From: Piliocolobus tephrosceles
Lineage: Eukaryota > Chordata > Mammalia > Primates > Cercopithecidae
Length of the DNA: 64,000 nt
Direction of reading: 5' to 3'
Assembly: GCF_002776525.5 (NCBI RefSeq)
Contig: NC_045436.1
Coordinates: 14,295,243 to 14,359,242, forward strand
The notes below the pieces were generated by a model. It was not told the origin of the DNA and did not search any database. It was given only the letters and a program-made list of their open reading frames with translations. Shown here piece after piece: positions 1-11,770 of the stretch (position 1 is the first letter of the stretch; each line of letters opens with the position of its first letter). The translations under genes and the position numbers were made by a program.

Positions 1-88
1 ATCATATATATTTATTTTTTAAAGATATAATTCTATAATTTCACAGGCCTGTTTGTCTTTGAATTCTTCTGATTAATCAGAAATCTGT

Positions 89-504
89 TGTCAATTGAGA
101 AAAATTTTGAGACAACTCTCAGTCATTTTAGAGGGTTGAGTTGCCAAAGTTAAGGATGTGTGCCCGTAAGAGCCTCAGGAGGTCCTAATGACTTATGCCC
201 AAGGCAGTCAGGGCACAGCTGGGTTTTGTACATTTTAGGGAGACATGAGGCATCAATCAATGTATGTAAGAAGTATATTGGTTGCATCCAGAAAGGTGGA
301 GACAACTCAAAGCAGGGAGGGTGCTTCCAAATCACAGGTAAGTGAAAGACAAATTCCAAAGGAGGCGATCAGAATATGCATTTATGTCAGTGAGCAGAGG
401 GATGACTTTGAACAGAATGGGAGGCAGGTTTGCCCTGAACAGTTCCCAGCTTGACTTTTCCCTTAGTTTAGTAATTTTGGGGCCCCCAAGATTTTCCATT
501 CACA
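89..504 (-). mobile_element. ERV LTR, antisense (family A, variant U3)
   Basis: Read on the minus strand this matches the 3' half of the LTRs at 13173-13762 and 28343-28946: the block around CTCCCTAAAATGTA(C/T)AAAA, the R-region block GGACCTCCTGAGG and the TTAACTTTGGCAA block come in the same order. The ends read TG...CA on the minus strand. The 5' part (about 350-504) differs from the other two copies, so this is a related subfamily. No internal ERV sequence adjoins it, so it is probably a solo LTR. I do not name the Repbase family. Confidence 0.7.
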
Positions 505-1948
505 CTATCCACAACTTCTCTTTTTATTGAAAGCAGGATGGGAAGAATCAACTCAGTTTCTCAGTTGATACCTCCCAACAATTAACATCTTTTTCCAAGA
601 CATTATACCTGAAGTCTGACTGATATGCATAGACCCTAATCAACTTCCTCATATTTTATTGTCATTTAATAATCACTGGTCTGAAACTAGATCTGCTAAT
701 CTAATAACGTCGTCTTGCTGTGGATTTTAACATTTCTTCTGAGAGGCCTTGAAATAATTTGTACCATTTTATTTGCTAGAAAAAAATAATTAAAAATATA
801 AAATTCCCATGATACTTATTACTGCTTCTTCTGTTGCCAACATTTTTTTTCCATAACAAAGCATCAAGTCTTGTCTGTAATGCAAAGATTTTTGGAAACG
901 TAGCCCTAGAATTAATGTGCAAATGTGGAGTATCAAACAGGAAGATGAGGGACTGAGAGCCCCGGTTACCTGGGAAATCAGCACCCAAAATGGGCAATAG
1001 ATCTGTTTACTCCTGTCTGAGAAAGGACTGATCATTGCAAAACATGGGATTAGTGCATGAGGTTAGGTGGCAGGCAGACAATCAACTATACTTTCAACTG
1101 ATGGCAGAGCATCCAATACACTTTCAACTGACCAGTCATACCCATCTCTCATCTCCCTTGTAAGGGAATCCAGCCCTTGGCTGTGGATCACGATTTGCCT
1201 AAGTCAGTCAAAACTATCCTGTTGTCCTTTGCCAGAAACTTCATTTTCTCATTTAGAGCTTGGGATAACTCTGCAACCTGTCCAGTGACATATTAGGTTA
1301 ACTCCTAGGGAGCTTATGGAAGACTTTTGCTTGACTAATGAGACAAGTGTTGTTGGTACTTTGTCTTCCCATGTTCCCTTTGTCTGGAACTCAGTCCTGA
1401 TATTGTCCTGTATATAGCAGCCCTCTTGTGACCATGAGGAAACAAACATGATGATGAATAGACAACATAGACAGAAATATAAGAAAAAGCTCCCAGCTCT
1501 GAGATTTAATGACGTTGCTGACCACTGAACTAGAGCAACTACCAGTATCATATTTTACTTTGTGTTAAAAAATAACATTTATTTAAACCACTTAATCTTG
1601 AACTTTCTACTTAAATTTGAAAACATTTCTGCTCAGAAAGATAGCTGCTACCATTTTCTCTGTTATTTTTTTCGCAAGGTTATGTCAGTATTTGGGTAGT
1701 TGAAATTCATCCTCAATCCTTGTAAATTATTGACTAAAATTACATTTCCCAGTATGGGCAAAACTTTATATTGTAGTATGTATATATTTATAGATTTTAT
1801 AACTGAACAGTAAATGAAGGAAAATTAGTTGTCCATACGTAATGAGCAGTGTAATTCCAAGTCATACTATAAGCAAATAATTTACATGACTAAAATTTCC
1901 ATTCTGCAAGAGTATCACAGTTTAGGATTTTAATCTGGAACAGAGGTA
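505..1948. other. unique AT-rich sequence, nothing recognised
   Basis: Open frames here are under 101 codons and resemble no family I know. No splice-bounded exon, RNA gene or clear repeat was seen. Confidence 0.5.
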
Positions 1949-2183
1949 CAGGTTGAGTATCTATTATTCAACATACTTGGGACAAGAAGTGTTTCAGACT
2001 TCCATTTTTATTTTTTGCATTTTGGAATATTTGCCTTATACTTACCAGTTGAGCATCACATATTTAAAAAATCTGAAATCTGAAATGTTCAAACAAGCAT
2101 TTTTTTAGGGTGTCAGTGTTCAAAAGTTTTGGATTTTAGTGCATTTCAGATTTCAAATTTTCAGATTTGGAATGCTCAAACTG
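1949..2183. mobile_element. non-autonomous Tigger-type DNA transposon
   Basis: A 235-bp element starts CAGGTTGAGTAT and ends ATGCTCAAACTG, which are imperfect inverted repeats. A TA dinucleotide flanks both ends (1947-1948 and 2184-2185), the usual target duplication of Tc1/mariner-type transposons. The interior repeats GGATTTT/AAATC-like blocks in both orientations, as in the primate family that begins GGTTGAGTATCCCTAATCC. It encodes no protein. Confidence 0.8.
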
Positions 2184-2489
2184 TACTTAGTTTATTCCCC
2201 CATATTCCCTTGTCACTTCTGTTATGGGTAGACAACTTTATGACATATGAGAAGAAAACTCTCTTGTTAGTTTACACACTCCACTCTACATTTACCTATC
2301 GGATGTTGTATTTCTCCTTTCACGGAGAGCAGTGATTTCAACTGCTACAGAAATAGAGAAAAGATATCTGTAGATACAACCACATACCTTTTTATTTTTG
2401 TGGTTATGAGTTTTGGAGACTGCATCCTGCAAAACAACTCATTTTTTTTCTATAATAATATTTATCACAATAGCACTTGACAGTTTTTT

Positions 2490-2575
2490 TCATGCTCTAG
2501 AGTATCAATTCCTCAAAGGCAAGGGTGATAGTACCTAGCACATAGTAGTTATTCAATGAAAGCTTACTTGGTTAA
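2490..2575 (+). repeat. L2/MIR-like 3' end fragment
   Basis: The phrase TACCTAGCACATAGTAG followed by TATTCAATGAA is the decayed form of the 'GCCTGGCACATAGTAGG...CAATAAA' end shared by L2 and MIR elements. Confidence 0.5.
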
Positions 2576-2604
2576 CAAATGAACTACACAGTGTACAGAC
2601 AGCT

Positions 2605-3960
2605 TTTTTTGAGTAGATTTTAGTTTTTAAAGCAACTTTAGATTCATAGCCAAGTTGTGTAGAAGGTACAGAGATTTCCCATATATCCTCAGTCCCCACA
2701 TAGGACAGTTTTCCCCACTTTTGACAACCCCCACCAGAGTGGTACATTTGTTACAATTGATGAACCTACATTGGCACATCACTGTCACCCAAAGTTTATG
2801 GTTACATAGGGTTTCACTTCCGGAAATGTACATTATATAGGTTTTGTCAAGCTCTATAAAGACACGTGTCCACAATTATAATATTATACAGAATAGCTTC
2901 ACTGCTCTCAAAATTCTCTGATCTCAATCTATTCATCCCTCCCTTCCTTCTAACTACTGGCAACAACTGGTTTATTATTATTTCTATAGGTTTGCCTTTT
3001 CCAGAATGTTGTATAGTTGAAATCTTTCCATTATACAGCCTCTTGAGAATGGCTTCTTTCACTTAATAATATGCATTTCAGTTTCCACTATGTCTTCTCA
3101 TGGCTTGATAGCTCATTTATTTTTAGTGGTAAAGAATATTTCATTGTCTGGATGTACCACAGTTTATTTACCTAGTGAAGGACATTATAGTGGCCTCCAA
3201 ATTTTATCAATTGTATGAGGACATTTTTGCATTACTATAAAGGAATACTGGAGACTGGACAATTTATAAAGAAAAGAGGTCTAATTGGCTCACGGTTCTG
3301 TAGGCTGTCCAAACATGCCACTTTCATCTGCTCAGCTTCTGGAGAGCTTCAGGAAGTTTACAAAGATAGTAGAGGGCAAAGCAGAGGCAGGAACATCACA
3401 TGGTGAGAATGGGAGCAAGACAGGTTGGTGCACATTTCAGAGTTATAAGCAACCTGATGTTGCTTAAATGAGGGCGAACTCACTGACCACCAAGCAGATG
3501 GTGTTAAACCATTCATCAGGGATCTGCCCCCATGATCCATTCACCTGCTACTAGGTCCCATTTCCAACACTGGGAATCACATTTCAACATGAGATTTGGA
3601 GGGGACAAATGGACAGACAGTATCAGCAATTATGAATGAAGTTGCTATAAAAATCTGATTTTAGGTTTTTGTGTGGATATAGGTTTTCAACTCATTTGGG
3701 TAAATATCAAAGAATGTGATTGTTCAATGGTATGATAAGAGTATGCTCCATTTTGTCTTCCAACATATCTGTAATATTTTGAATTCCTACCATTTATTCT
3801 CTGTGAATGAGAGTTCCAGTTGGTCCATACACTTGTAAGCCATTTGGTGGTGTCATTGTTTTGGATTTTAGCTTTCCTAATTGGTGTGAGATAATATGCT
3901 TTTCATCTGTGAACTTCTTTAGTGACTATCATCAAAATTTTTTTATCTGCTTTTCTATAG
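2605..3960 (-). mobile_element. L1M 3' end, antisense, split by a MaLR LTR
   Basis: From 2605 to 3211 and again from 3626 to about 3960 the plus strand follows the reverse complement of an old L1 3' region. Recognisable parts are the CCCCACTTTTGACAACC block, the CTACTGGCAACAACTGG block, and GGGTAAATATCAAAGAATGTG after the interruption. No L1 open frame survives. The break at 3212-3625 is a later LTR insertion. Confidence 0.7.
3212..3625 (-). mobile_element. MaLR (MST/THE1-class) solo LTR, antisense
   Basis: The 414-bp segment begins TGTATGAGGACATTTTTGC and ends GACAGTATCA. It contains the characteristic ACTGGACAATTTATAAAGAAAAGAGG and TGCCCCCATGATCCATTCACC blocks of antisense MST/THE1 LTRs. 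The flanks TCAAT (3207-3211) and GCAAT (3626-3630) fit a 5-bp target duplication with one change. It interrupts the older L1 fragment cleanly. Confidence 0.85.
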
Positions 3961-4549
3961 AATTGAAAAATAGAAAAGGAAATTCTTAAGTTTATCTTTA
4001 TAATTTTTTAACTTCAAGGCTGTATCAAAAAAGGTGTTGATCTTTATATGTGAATTTTTCTATTCTGAGTATTTTAATCATATTTGCTTCCCTCAAAAAA
4101 AATCAACTGAATATATTTAGCTCAAAATGAATCATAAATTAGAAAAAATACTTTTCACAAATCTGAGGAGTTGTTAATACATGTATTTATTTATATTACC
4201 CTGGAAGCCAATATAAGGTTTTCTGAATAAGAAACATATTATTCCTTAAAGCAGTAAGAACAGCAGCCTCTATGTAGAAAAGGAATCTCACAATTAGGGA
4301 TCTGCGAGTTTATATAAACCAAATTTACCCCTTTCCCTACTGAGGGAAGGAGAGAAACTCTTGCTCTCTATTCCTCTACAATCCTTTGATATGTAAATGA
4401 CTGATTCTACTGATCAGGATTTTATTCCCCTTTGAAAATAAACAAGTAGTCTGGAAATCTCTCCTATTGCCTCTGGCTATCCAATCACCCTTTAATTTCC
4501 AAGATTTGTCTTTTAATTCAAGTTCCAGTGTTCTTTCCTTGGAAAGTAC
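3961..4549. other. unique AT-rich sequence
   Basis: No family, exon or RNA gene recognised. Confidence 0.4.
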
Positions 4550-5380
4550 TCAAACTGCCTTTGCAAAATTATGACTGAGACAGTGAACTAGATCTAACCT
4601 GACTGACTTCATCCAGCTTCTAACCTTTAAGCTGTCCTTTTTCCTTTCTGAGCATAGACTGAACTAACTTTGGGAGGAACTTAATTTATAGTTTATAGTT
4701 TAAAATAAAAACAATAATAACCCTTTCCAATATAAACCTCTTTCTTGCCTGGGGACTATACTGGTTTTGTAGGAATAACAAATTAGGCACAAGATTAGAA
4801 ATTATGGTTTAGGAGTTATAGAGCTGAAGGCTACAAGATTCTGACCCTTCCTAAACTGCTCCTAAGATTAGTGCTTAAGATATTTTGCAGATCCTGCGCT
4901 TGATGGATCAGCTGGCACCATCCAGATCAATAAGTTATGTCATCTGATGTGGCCCCCATCCAGGAACTGACTCAGCGCAAAAGAACCGCTTCAATTCCCT
5001 ATGATTTCATCTCCTACCTAACCAGTCAGCACTCCTGGCTCACCGGCTTCCCCTCACCCACCAAGTTGTCTTTAAAAACTCTAATCCCGAGGAGTATTTT
5101 TGGGGTGTTCTTTGTATTTCCTGAATTTGAATACTAGCCTGCCTCGCCAGGTTGGGGACATTCTCCTGGATAATATCCTGAAGAGTGTTTTCCAACTTGG
5201 TTCCCTTCTCCCCATCACTTTCCTTGAATGCTCTAGGAAACTGATTTGAGTAATAATAAAATCCCGGTCTCCCACATAGATGGCTATGCATGAATTACTC
5301 TTTCTCTATTGCAATTCCCCTGTTTTGATAAATTGGCTCTGTCTAGGCAGCAGGCAAGGTGAACCCACTGGGTGGTTACA
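4550..5380 (+). mobile_element. ERV LTR (family B) carrying an L1 insert
   Basis: It is nearly collinear with 17350-18012 from the GCAAAATTATGACTGAG block to the terminal GGGTGGTTACA. The shared core includes GAAATTATGGTTTAGGA and GGCTACAAGATTCTGACCCT. The late AATAAAATCCCGGTCTCCCAC block is the poly(A)-signal region. This copy is about 170 bp longer, mainly because of the L1 fragment at 5089-5222. No internal ERV sequence follows, so it is taken as a solo LTR. Family name not assigned. Confidence 0.75.
5089..5222 (-). mobile_element. 134-bp fragment of L1 ORF1 inside an LTR
   Basis: The minus strand encodes a stretch typical of the C-terminal part of L1 ORF1p, including KLENTLQDIIQEN and IQIQEIQRTPQ (about 43 residues in all). 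The sister LTR at 17350-18012 lacks it and reads AATCCC directly into TGAATGCT. There is no poly(A), no target duplication, and both L1 ends are internal to ORF1, unlike an ordinary retrotransposed copy. Confidence 0.85.
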
Positions 5381-5587
5381 GCAGTAACCATTTATTAACA
5401 TGAAAATGTTATTTCTAGAGTTCTACAAGGTAAATAGCCAAAATAATGTTATGCAAAGTTTTTTTTTCTTTCTAATGAAGAAAAGATAATTTATCTGCAT
5501 TCCCATGTTCATTGCACATCATTAACAAAATCAGATATGAAAATCACCTAAATGTTTATTGGCAGAGGAATGGATAAAGAAAATGAG

Positions 5588-5618
<31 letters not shown>

Positions 5619-5619
5619 A
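5588..5619. repeat. (CA)n microsatellite with CG units
   Basis: About 16 dinucleotides, CA with three CG units, grown from the ACAC motif of the surrounding L1 3' end. Confidence 0.9.
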
Positions 5620-5732
5620 TGGGATATTATTCAGCCTTAATAAAGAAGGAAATCCTTCCATTTGCAACAGGGATGGACCTGGAAGACATAATGTAAAGTG
5701 AAATAAGCAAGACACAGAAAGACAAATACTAC

Positions 5733-5990
5733 TGGGAGGAGTGAGTGTGCACTGGGGTGGGACCTTGGGAGGTTTGCTCAGTTTTGCAGCAGGGAGGAGC
5801 CTGGCTTTCTCCTCTTCCTGGGTGGTAACCTGGAATTCAATCTGTGAGGTGGGAAACTTGCTAGCAGGACTCTTACTTTGCTGAGAGTCTCTGTTTCCCT
5901 TTTTTTCTTTTTTGACCAATAAATTCCATTTTTCTCACCCTCTGTGTGTCTGCAAGCCTAATCTTTCCTGGTCGTGTGACAAGAACCCCA
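5733..5990 (+). mobile_element. 258-bp solo LTR inserted in L1
   Basis: It begins TGGGAGGAGTGAG and ends AAGAACCCCA (TG...CA). An AATAAA poly(A) signal lies at 5918-5923, followed by a T-rich and CACC-rich stretch. The flanks TACTAC (5727-5732) and TACTAT (5991-5996) are a near-perfect target duplication. The L1 reads continuously across it once it is removed. It looks like a short class I LTR; the family is not named. Confidence 0.7.
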
Positions 5991-6402
5991 TACTATGTGA
6001 TTTCACATATATGTGGAATATAAAAAAGCTGGACTCATAGAAACAGAGTGTAGAATGGTGGTTACCAGGGGTTGAGGTTAGGAGAAATGGGGAGATGTTG
6101 ATCACAAGGTAAAAACTTGCAGTTTTAAATGCAAGTTCTGAAGCCCTAATACACAGTATGGTGAATATAGTTAATAACAATGTATTGTATGCTTGAAATT
6201 TACAAAAATAGTAGATGTTAAGTATTCTCACTACAAAAAATATATAACCATGTGAGGTGATGGATATGTTAATTAGCCAGATCATGGTAATCATTTCATA
6301 TGTATCAATATAAGTATACATAGATTGAAATATCACATTGTATGCCTTGAATATTTACAATTTTTATTTGCTAAGTACACCTCATTGAAGCTGGAGAAAA
6401 AA

Positions 6403-8717
6403 GATTATTGATCTATAAATACTTAGAATCCCAATGTCTTAAAAGCATTTTCAGAGGAAATCAGCCATTGACTGTCCAAATCTGCAGTAGCAGCCATATG
6501 AACAAGGCATCAGCTAGAAGCTGGATTTGTTCAGGCAGACAAATCTAGTGGCAAGGGCAGAGGAAATCATCTGATGCCAATCACAACAGACCTTTACTTT
6601 GAACTCCTGACCCACAACCTCAATCATTTAGCCACATTATAGGAGCCATGAAAGCACTGGAACTATAAATTTATATAACCTCTATAAAGAATAACCAAAT
6701 TATTCAACCTGCTCTATCCTGAAGCCAGCATGACAGAATGAAAAGGTTGGGTCAGCTATGGCATTTTGACTTTTACCTTTTCATGCAGATACCTAGTAGA
6801 ATGGTCCTCATGCGGTTAAAACAGTTTTGCTCTTTAAGAGTGCTAATTTGGTCCAATCTTTTTTTCTTTCTTTTTTTAATCAAATCCTCACATCTTAGAT
6901 GATTGGTTCGATCTTATTTGTAGATTAGAGAGATAGACAATAGTCTATTAGAAAACAGCGGATACGAGCTCAGAAGTCGTCTGTAAAATAAAACTCTCAT
7001 TTATATTATATTTTGTGGTTTTGCCTCTAACAGCCCTCAGAGGGCATCCTGAAGGATGCTAGTCAAGTGAAAGCAACACTGAAAATGCTGTCTTAAGGAA
7101 CAAGTGAGATACATGGATGAATTTTAGGCAGATTTGGCATCAAAATACGGGCTAAGGTTCCTCTCAAAAGAATCTGAGAAATTAAGAAAAAGACCAGGAT
7201 TAGGGAAAAATGGCTAATATAGTGATGGATAGAAGTAAACATATACATATGAAATAGAAAGGAAGTAAAAATGAATAAAAAATAAAAGACAGTGTTCAGT
7301 TAACAAAACGTAATGTTATCTTCTCCTGTTCTGATTTTACCACATACAGGAAATATTAAATAAATACTGGAGTAAAACTGTCAATGGTAATTTTTAAATA
7401 CGAGTTTAGAAACGTATTTTTGTTTTTTTTGAAAAAAAGGTCAAAGAAAGAAATGATCAGGTTGGGCTAGTGAAGTTTAATGTGATGCGTCCACTATCAG
7501 TTTATTTTAAAGAAATTTAGACAACATAGTAAATAAATCAAGGATGCTTCAGTGAAAAGCAGGTTGATTTTTGCAACTTGTACTTGGATGGTCACAAGGC
7601 CTGTGTTACTAGGCCCAAGGTGTGCCTGAAACGTAAATCCTGAGGCCACTAATAAGGAGCTCTGACTTCAAATCCTCAAGGAATAAAGCAGCAGTCCTGT
7701 GGACTGAGTCGTGTTGCCTTGGGCTATAGTTTTTTTTACAGCCTCCTGGCTGATACCCAGCAGAAGACCAGCATCTGAAGACAAATCTGACAGTGACTGC
7801 TCACGGTGCCAGAGTAGTGAGTAAAAATGGTCATTAGAAAGAAGGCCAGTTGGCATATTTTCTGCACCTCCATTAAGATGTTTAAAAATCCACACTTTTG
7901 AATAAACATTTATTTTTTCATAGTCATTTGTGAAGGTCAGAGGCACTTAAAAACTGCTTTCAGCATTCAGGAAAAACAAGAGAACCAGGAGCGAGGAAAA
8001 TACATGAAAAGGAATGGAATAATGTAATTTTGAATCTACAACACTGTTCAATGGATACTGTGGAAGGAATCTAGGAAAATGAAATGAGTTTCTTCAACAT
8101 ACATGTTCTAGCATAGGAAGAATTCTAATAATATATTCCTTACTACTTGTAAGTAATCTGGAGTAATATTCATCAAAATATTGCAAGAAATGGAGGATTA
8201 TTATGTTGTTCTATCACCATATGAATATAGACAACACCATTAGTAACAAGTCTTAATTATTTATCTGTTTTACATTATTACATATTTTATATAGCTATTT
8301 ATATTATTTGTTTAGATTGCTCTTAGAAGCACAGCCAGATCTGTTTAAGGAATCTTTTCTCAGATTTTCAGTTAAGATATCATAAGTTAACATTTTAAAT
8401 TATATAACCTGACTCTTGTTTGTTTTGTGGTTGATATGGTTTAAAAGAAAGTAAGTATAACACAAAAAATAAACGCTTGAGGGGATGGTTACGCTCTTCT
8501 TTCATTAATCACAATAATGATGTGATTATTTCACACTGCATGCCTGTATCTAAACATCTCATTTACCCCCAAAATATATACACTTACTCTGTACCCATAA
8601 AAAGAAAAAAGAAAAATTACTGTGTATCCACCAAAAATAATTAAAAATAAAGTAAAAAATAATATTTTTATTGTGCTGATGTGTTGGTTATATCTTTCAC
8701 AAATAAAGTATGGTGAG
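6403..8717. other. no recognised gene; mostly unique sequence
   Basis: About 6960-7031 has an LTR-like end (AATAAAACTC followed by TTTTGTGGTTTTGCCTCTAACA), but I could not define its start. A 92-codon minus-strand open frame at 7668-7946 resembles no protein family I know and has no convincing splice sites. AT-rich runs dominate 8100-8700. Confidence 0.4.
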
Positions 8718-9017
8718 GGCCTAGTGTATTGGCTCATGCCTATAATCCCATTACTTTGAGAGGCCGAGGGGGACAGATTACCTGAGGTCAGGAGTTCAAG
8801 ACCAGCCTGGCCAACATGGTGAAACCCTGTCTCTACTGAAAATACAAAAATTACCCAGGTGTGGTGGTAGGTGCCTGTAATCCCAGCTACTCGGGAGGCT
8901 GAGGCATGAGAACTGCTTGAACCCAGGAGGCAGAGGTTGCAGTGAGCCGAGATCATGCCACAACACTACACACTCCAGCCTGGGTGACACAGCGAGACAC
9001 TGTCTCCAAAAAAAAAA
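8718..9017 (+). mobile_element. Alu (S-type), sense
   Basis: Complete dimer starting GGCCTAGTGTATTGGCTCATGCC with the AATACAAAAATTA linker at about 8840 and an A tail at 9008-9017. Minus-strand open frames across it are the usual Alu-derived ones. Confidence 0.95.
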
Positions 9018-9530
9018 CGATGGAGGCACACACGAAACATTTAAACATTTGGCTTCTTCCTTTTCAAAAATATGAAATGTTCAAAGATTGTTTTGTTAAA
9101 TAAAATTTATAGGAGGCCATGGAATGAGGCTCCTGCACTAAGCCCAACACACCAAACCAATATGGAGTTTAATTCTAGCAGCTGAGTTTTAGTTAATTTC
9201 AGGAGGCGCTGTAACCAATTTATCAATAACTGAGTTGTCTCTACACAGCACTTTCGTTTCCTGTAAATGCTGTTAGATCACCTTATTGGTTGGAGTTTTC
9301 TAAACCTGCTGTTACTCAAAGAGCTGCGGATTCACAAATCATTTTTGTTTTTATTTACACAAATAAACTCGAACTTAAACTTATCTAAGGCTTTTCTTCT
9401 TTTCCATTTAACACCTTAAAGGTCTATTTTTGATATTTATATAAACAATCAGATTAGTCTCAAAAGTTAAAAGTATTTCACAGAATAAAATTTGGTCTGA
9501 GGATCTTTCAGGTTAAGAATGAGAGTATTA

Positions 9531-9656
9531 GGCCGGACGCGGTAGCTCACGCCTATAATCCCAGCACTTTGGGAAGCCGCGGTGGGTGAATCACGAGGTC
9601 AGGAGATCAAGACCATCCTGGCTAACACGGTGAAACTCCGTCTCTACTAAAAATAC

Positions 9657-9706
<50 letters not shown>

Positions 9707-9866
9707 AGCCGGGCGTAGTGGCCGGCGCCTGTAGTCCCAGCTACTCAGGAGGCTGAGGCAGGAGAATGGGCTGAACCCAGGAGGCGGAGCTTGTAGTGAG
9801 CCGAGATCCCGCCACTATTCTCCAGCCTGGGTGACAGAGTGAGACTCAGTCTCAAAAAAAAAAAAA
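9531..9866 (+). mobile_element. AluY-type copy with a 47-A internal expansion
   Basis: It starts GGCCGGACGCGGTAGCTCACGCC and ends in 13 As. The short A-rich part of the left arm (normally AAAATACAAAAAATTAGCC) has become an uninterrupted run of 47 As (9658-9704). Target duplication GAATGAG(A/G)GTATT lies at 9517-9529 and 9868-9880. Confidence 0.95.
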
Positions 9867-10289
9867 GGAATGAGGGTATTTAAGTGACCCTGGATTTCAA
9901 AAATTAGCAAACTTGTGTAGAACACGATGCCGATTTCAATGGGTGAACTTGATAACATTTTTTTTTTTACATTTTCATGCAACAATTACTAAATGGAAAA
10001 GCATATTGGAATATTTATTTCTCCAAGTAAATCGTCACATTAGAAATATTGGTATTTAATTAAACTTTTGTATCACTTCCTCAGAAAGTAATTATTTCGG
10101 GCAAAAAAAAACCCCAAAAAACAAAAACAAAAATAAAAATAAACTGCCTCTGTGCTCCGGACCTCTCTCCTGTATCTTCAGGACAATACTACCTTGGAAT
10201 AATCCAAGTCAAATTTACAAAAAAAAAACATCCATAGATGGTGTTATTTGTAAGAGGAGACGATGGTTGACTTTTGTAAATATTCTCTA

Positions 10290-10500
10290 TTTTTAATTAT
10301 GAATACATAATTGTAAGTATTCATGAGATACATGTGATCTTTTTATATAAGCATACAATATGTAATGACCAAATCAGGGTAATTGAGATATCCATCACCT
10401 CAAGCATTTATTATTTCTATGTGCTAGGAGCATTCCAATTCAACTCTTTTAGTTGTTCTGAAATATACAATAAGTTATTGTTAACTAGAGCTGAATGCAA
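10290..10500 (-). mobile_element. L1 3' UTR fragment, antisense
   Basis: CAATATGTAATGACCAAATCAGGGTAATTGAGATATCCATCACCTC and the later AATATACAATAAGTTATTGTTAACTA block match the reverse complement of primate L1 3' ends. Confidence 0.75.
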
Positions 10501-11309
10501 TTCAAAAATCTAGGAAATAATGGTCTTTTTTATTTTCACCTTTAATTACATTTTTCTGTAGGTCATGATGCTTTCGACCATTTTCTTTCTTCAAATTCTT
10601 AACTTTGGCTTACATATAACCAGACTTTTTGTTTTCGTCCTAACTCCCTGGGGTCTTCCCAGTCCTTTGCATGAGACTCACTCCTCTGCTTGACTTGCAA
10701 ATATTACTGATGTCTCAGGCTGTATCCTTAGCCTCATGCTGTCCTTCAACAATATGTTCTTCCCAGATAAGCTCATTTAAATCTATGTGGATTCTGCTGC
10801 CAATTATATCCCAGATGTATATTTGGAATCCTAATCTCACAAGCTATCTATATATCACTGCCTAATTGAAATCTCTGTCTGAGTGTATAATAACACCTAA
10901 AACCAATTGCGTGAAACCAATTTTTAACAATCCGTTATGGTTCTAGGCATTAAATTGGCTTCACTTTGGATATTTCCCACCTTGAGAAAATCTCACTGTT
11001 ATCAGCCCAATTTCCTAAGGCAAAATCTGGTGATCACTCATCTCTGCTCTTCCCTCATTGACTCTTCATTTTCTTTCAAGTCCTCTTTAATCAAGTTCTC
11101 TCTCAAGTTTGTTTTCTCTGTTTTCAATGCCATTACCTTAACTTGGGCCTTTATTATAATCAGCAATATTATTCATATTAGAGCAAAACAAAAGAGCCAA
11201 CTCTGCCTTCACACTCTAAATGCTGCTATAGACAACTTCTTAAGTGACAATAGGTCACGTTACTACCTTAAACCTTTCTTCACCCTTTATGCTTTGTCAT
11301 TTCTATCAG
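10501..11309. other. unique sequence, nothing recognised
   Basis: The 130-codon open frame at 10937-11329 is Leu/Ile/Ser/Phe-rich, in AT-rich DNA, without domain signatures or splice signals. I regard it as chance. Confidence 0.4.
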
Positions 11310-11770
11310 ATACGTTTACAAATAATTAAGTTTACAATGTAAGCTCTTCACTATCACTTCCTTCCTGATTCTTGGATTTCACTTACTGTTGCTTTCACAC
11401 CTATTTTTGCTTCAGCTGTGAATAAATATTGGCCGTTCTCTAAATGTGTAATATGGCTTCACTCTCTATCATCAACTTGGTATTTCCTCTGATTGGAATA
11501 CTCTTCTCTTTTCACCTCATATGTTGTTATAATTTTTTTTTCAAATTTCAGTTTAAGTCTGAGAGCTTTCTGAGAGCTTTCTGGATACATGCCAAATTCC
11601 TTTTCTCACATTGCATTTACTTCTACTACTTACTTGTTTCTTTTTTCTCAATAACTGTAGCTATTTGAAGACAAAAGCATGTCATTCAGGTCTATGATTT
11701 TAGCTTATGGTATCATGTCATAATGATTTCATTACATACATATCTACTGAATAAATGCTTAAATAAAGGG
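11310..11770 (+). repeat. L2 fragment, sense
   Basis: The order 'TTCCTCTGATTGGAATACTCTTC' then 'CTACTGAATAAATGCTTAAAT' mirrors the L2 3' region (CTGCCTGGAATGCTCTTCC ... CAATAAAT). It is strongly decayed. Confidence 0.5.

Larger units (their letters stand above)
5505..6402 (+). mobile_element. L1M 3' end, sense, split by a solo LTR
   Basis: Blocks GGATAAAGAAAATGAGACACAC, GGGATATTATTCAGCC, TAATGTAAAGTGAAATAAGC and TAGAATGGTGGTTACCAGGGG are the end of L1 ORF2 and its 3' UTR. It finishes with ACCTCATTGAAGCTGGAGAAAAAA, the usual L1 tail. A (CA)n/(CG)n run lies at 5588-5619, where L1 has a short ACAC tract that has expanded. Confidence 0.8.

Noticed and set aside
5548..5919. 123-codon minus-strand open frame
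   Set aside because: It spans the junction of an L1 3' end, a CA microsatellite and an inserted LTR, so it cannot be one gene.
7668..7946. 92-codon minus-strand open frame
   Set aside because: No domain, no splice sites, no homologue recognised; probably chance in unique DNA.
8531..9029. Long minus-strand open frames (141 and 77 codons)
   Set aside because: They are the standard antisense reading of an Alu. The same phrases (SRVAGITG, FKQFSCLSLPSSWDYR) recur at every antisense or sense Alu in the window.
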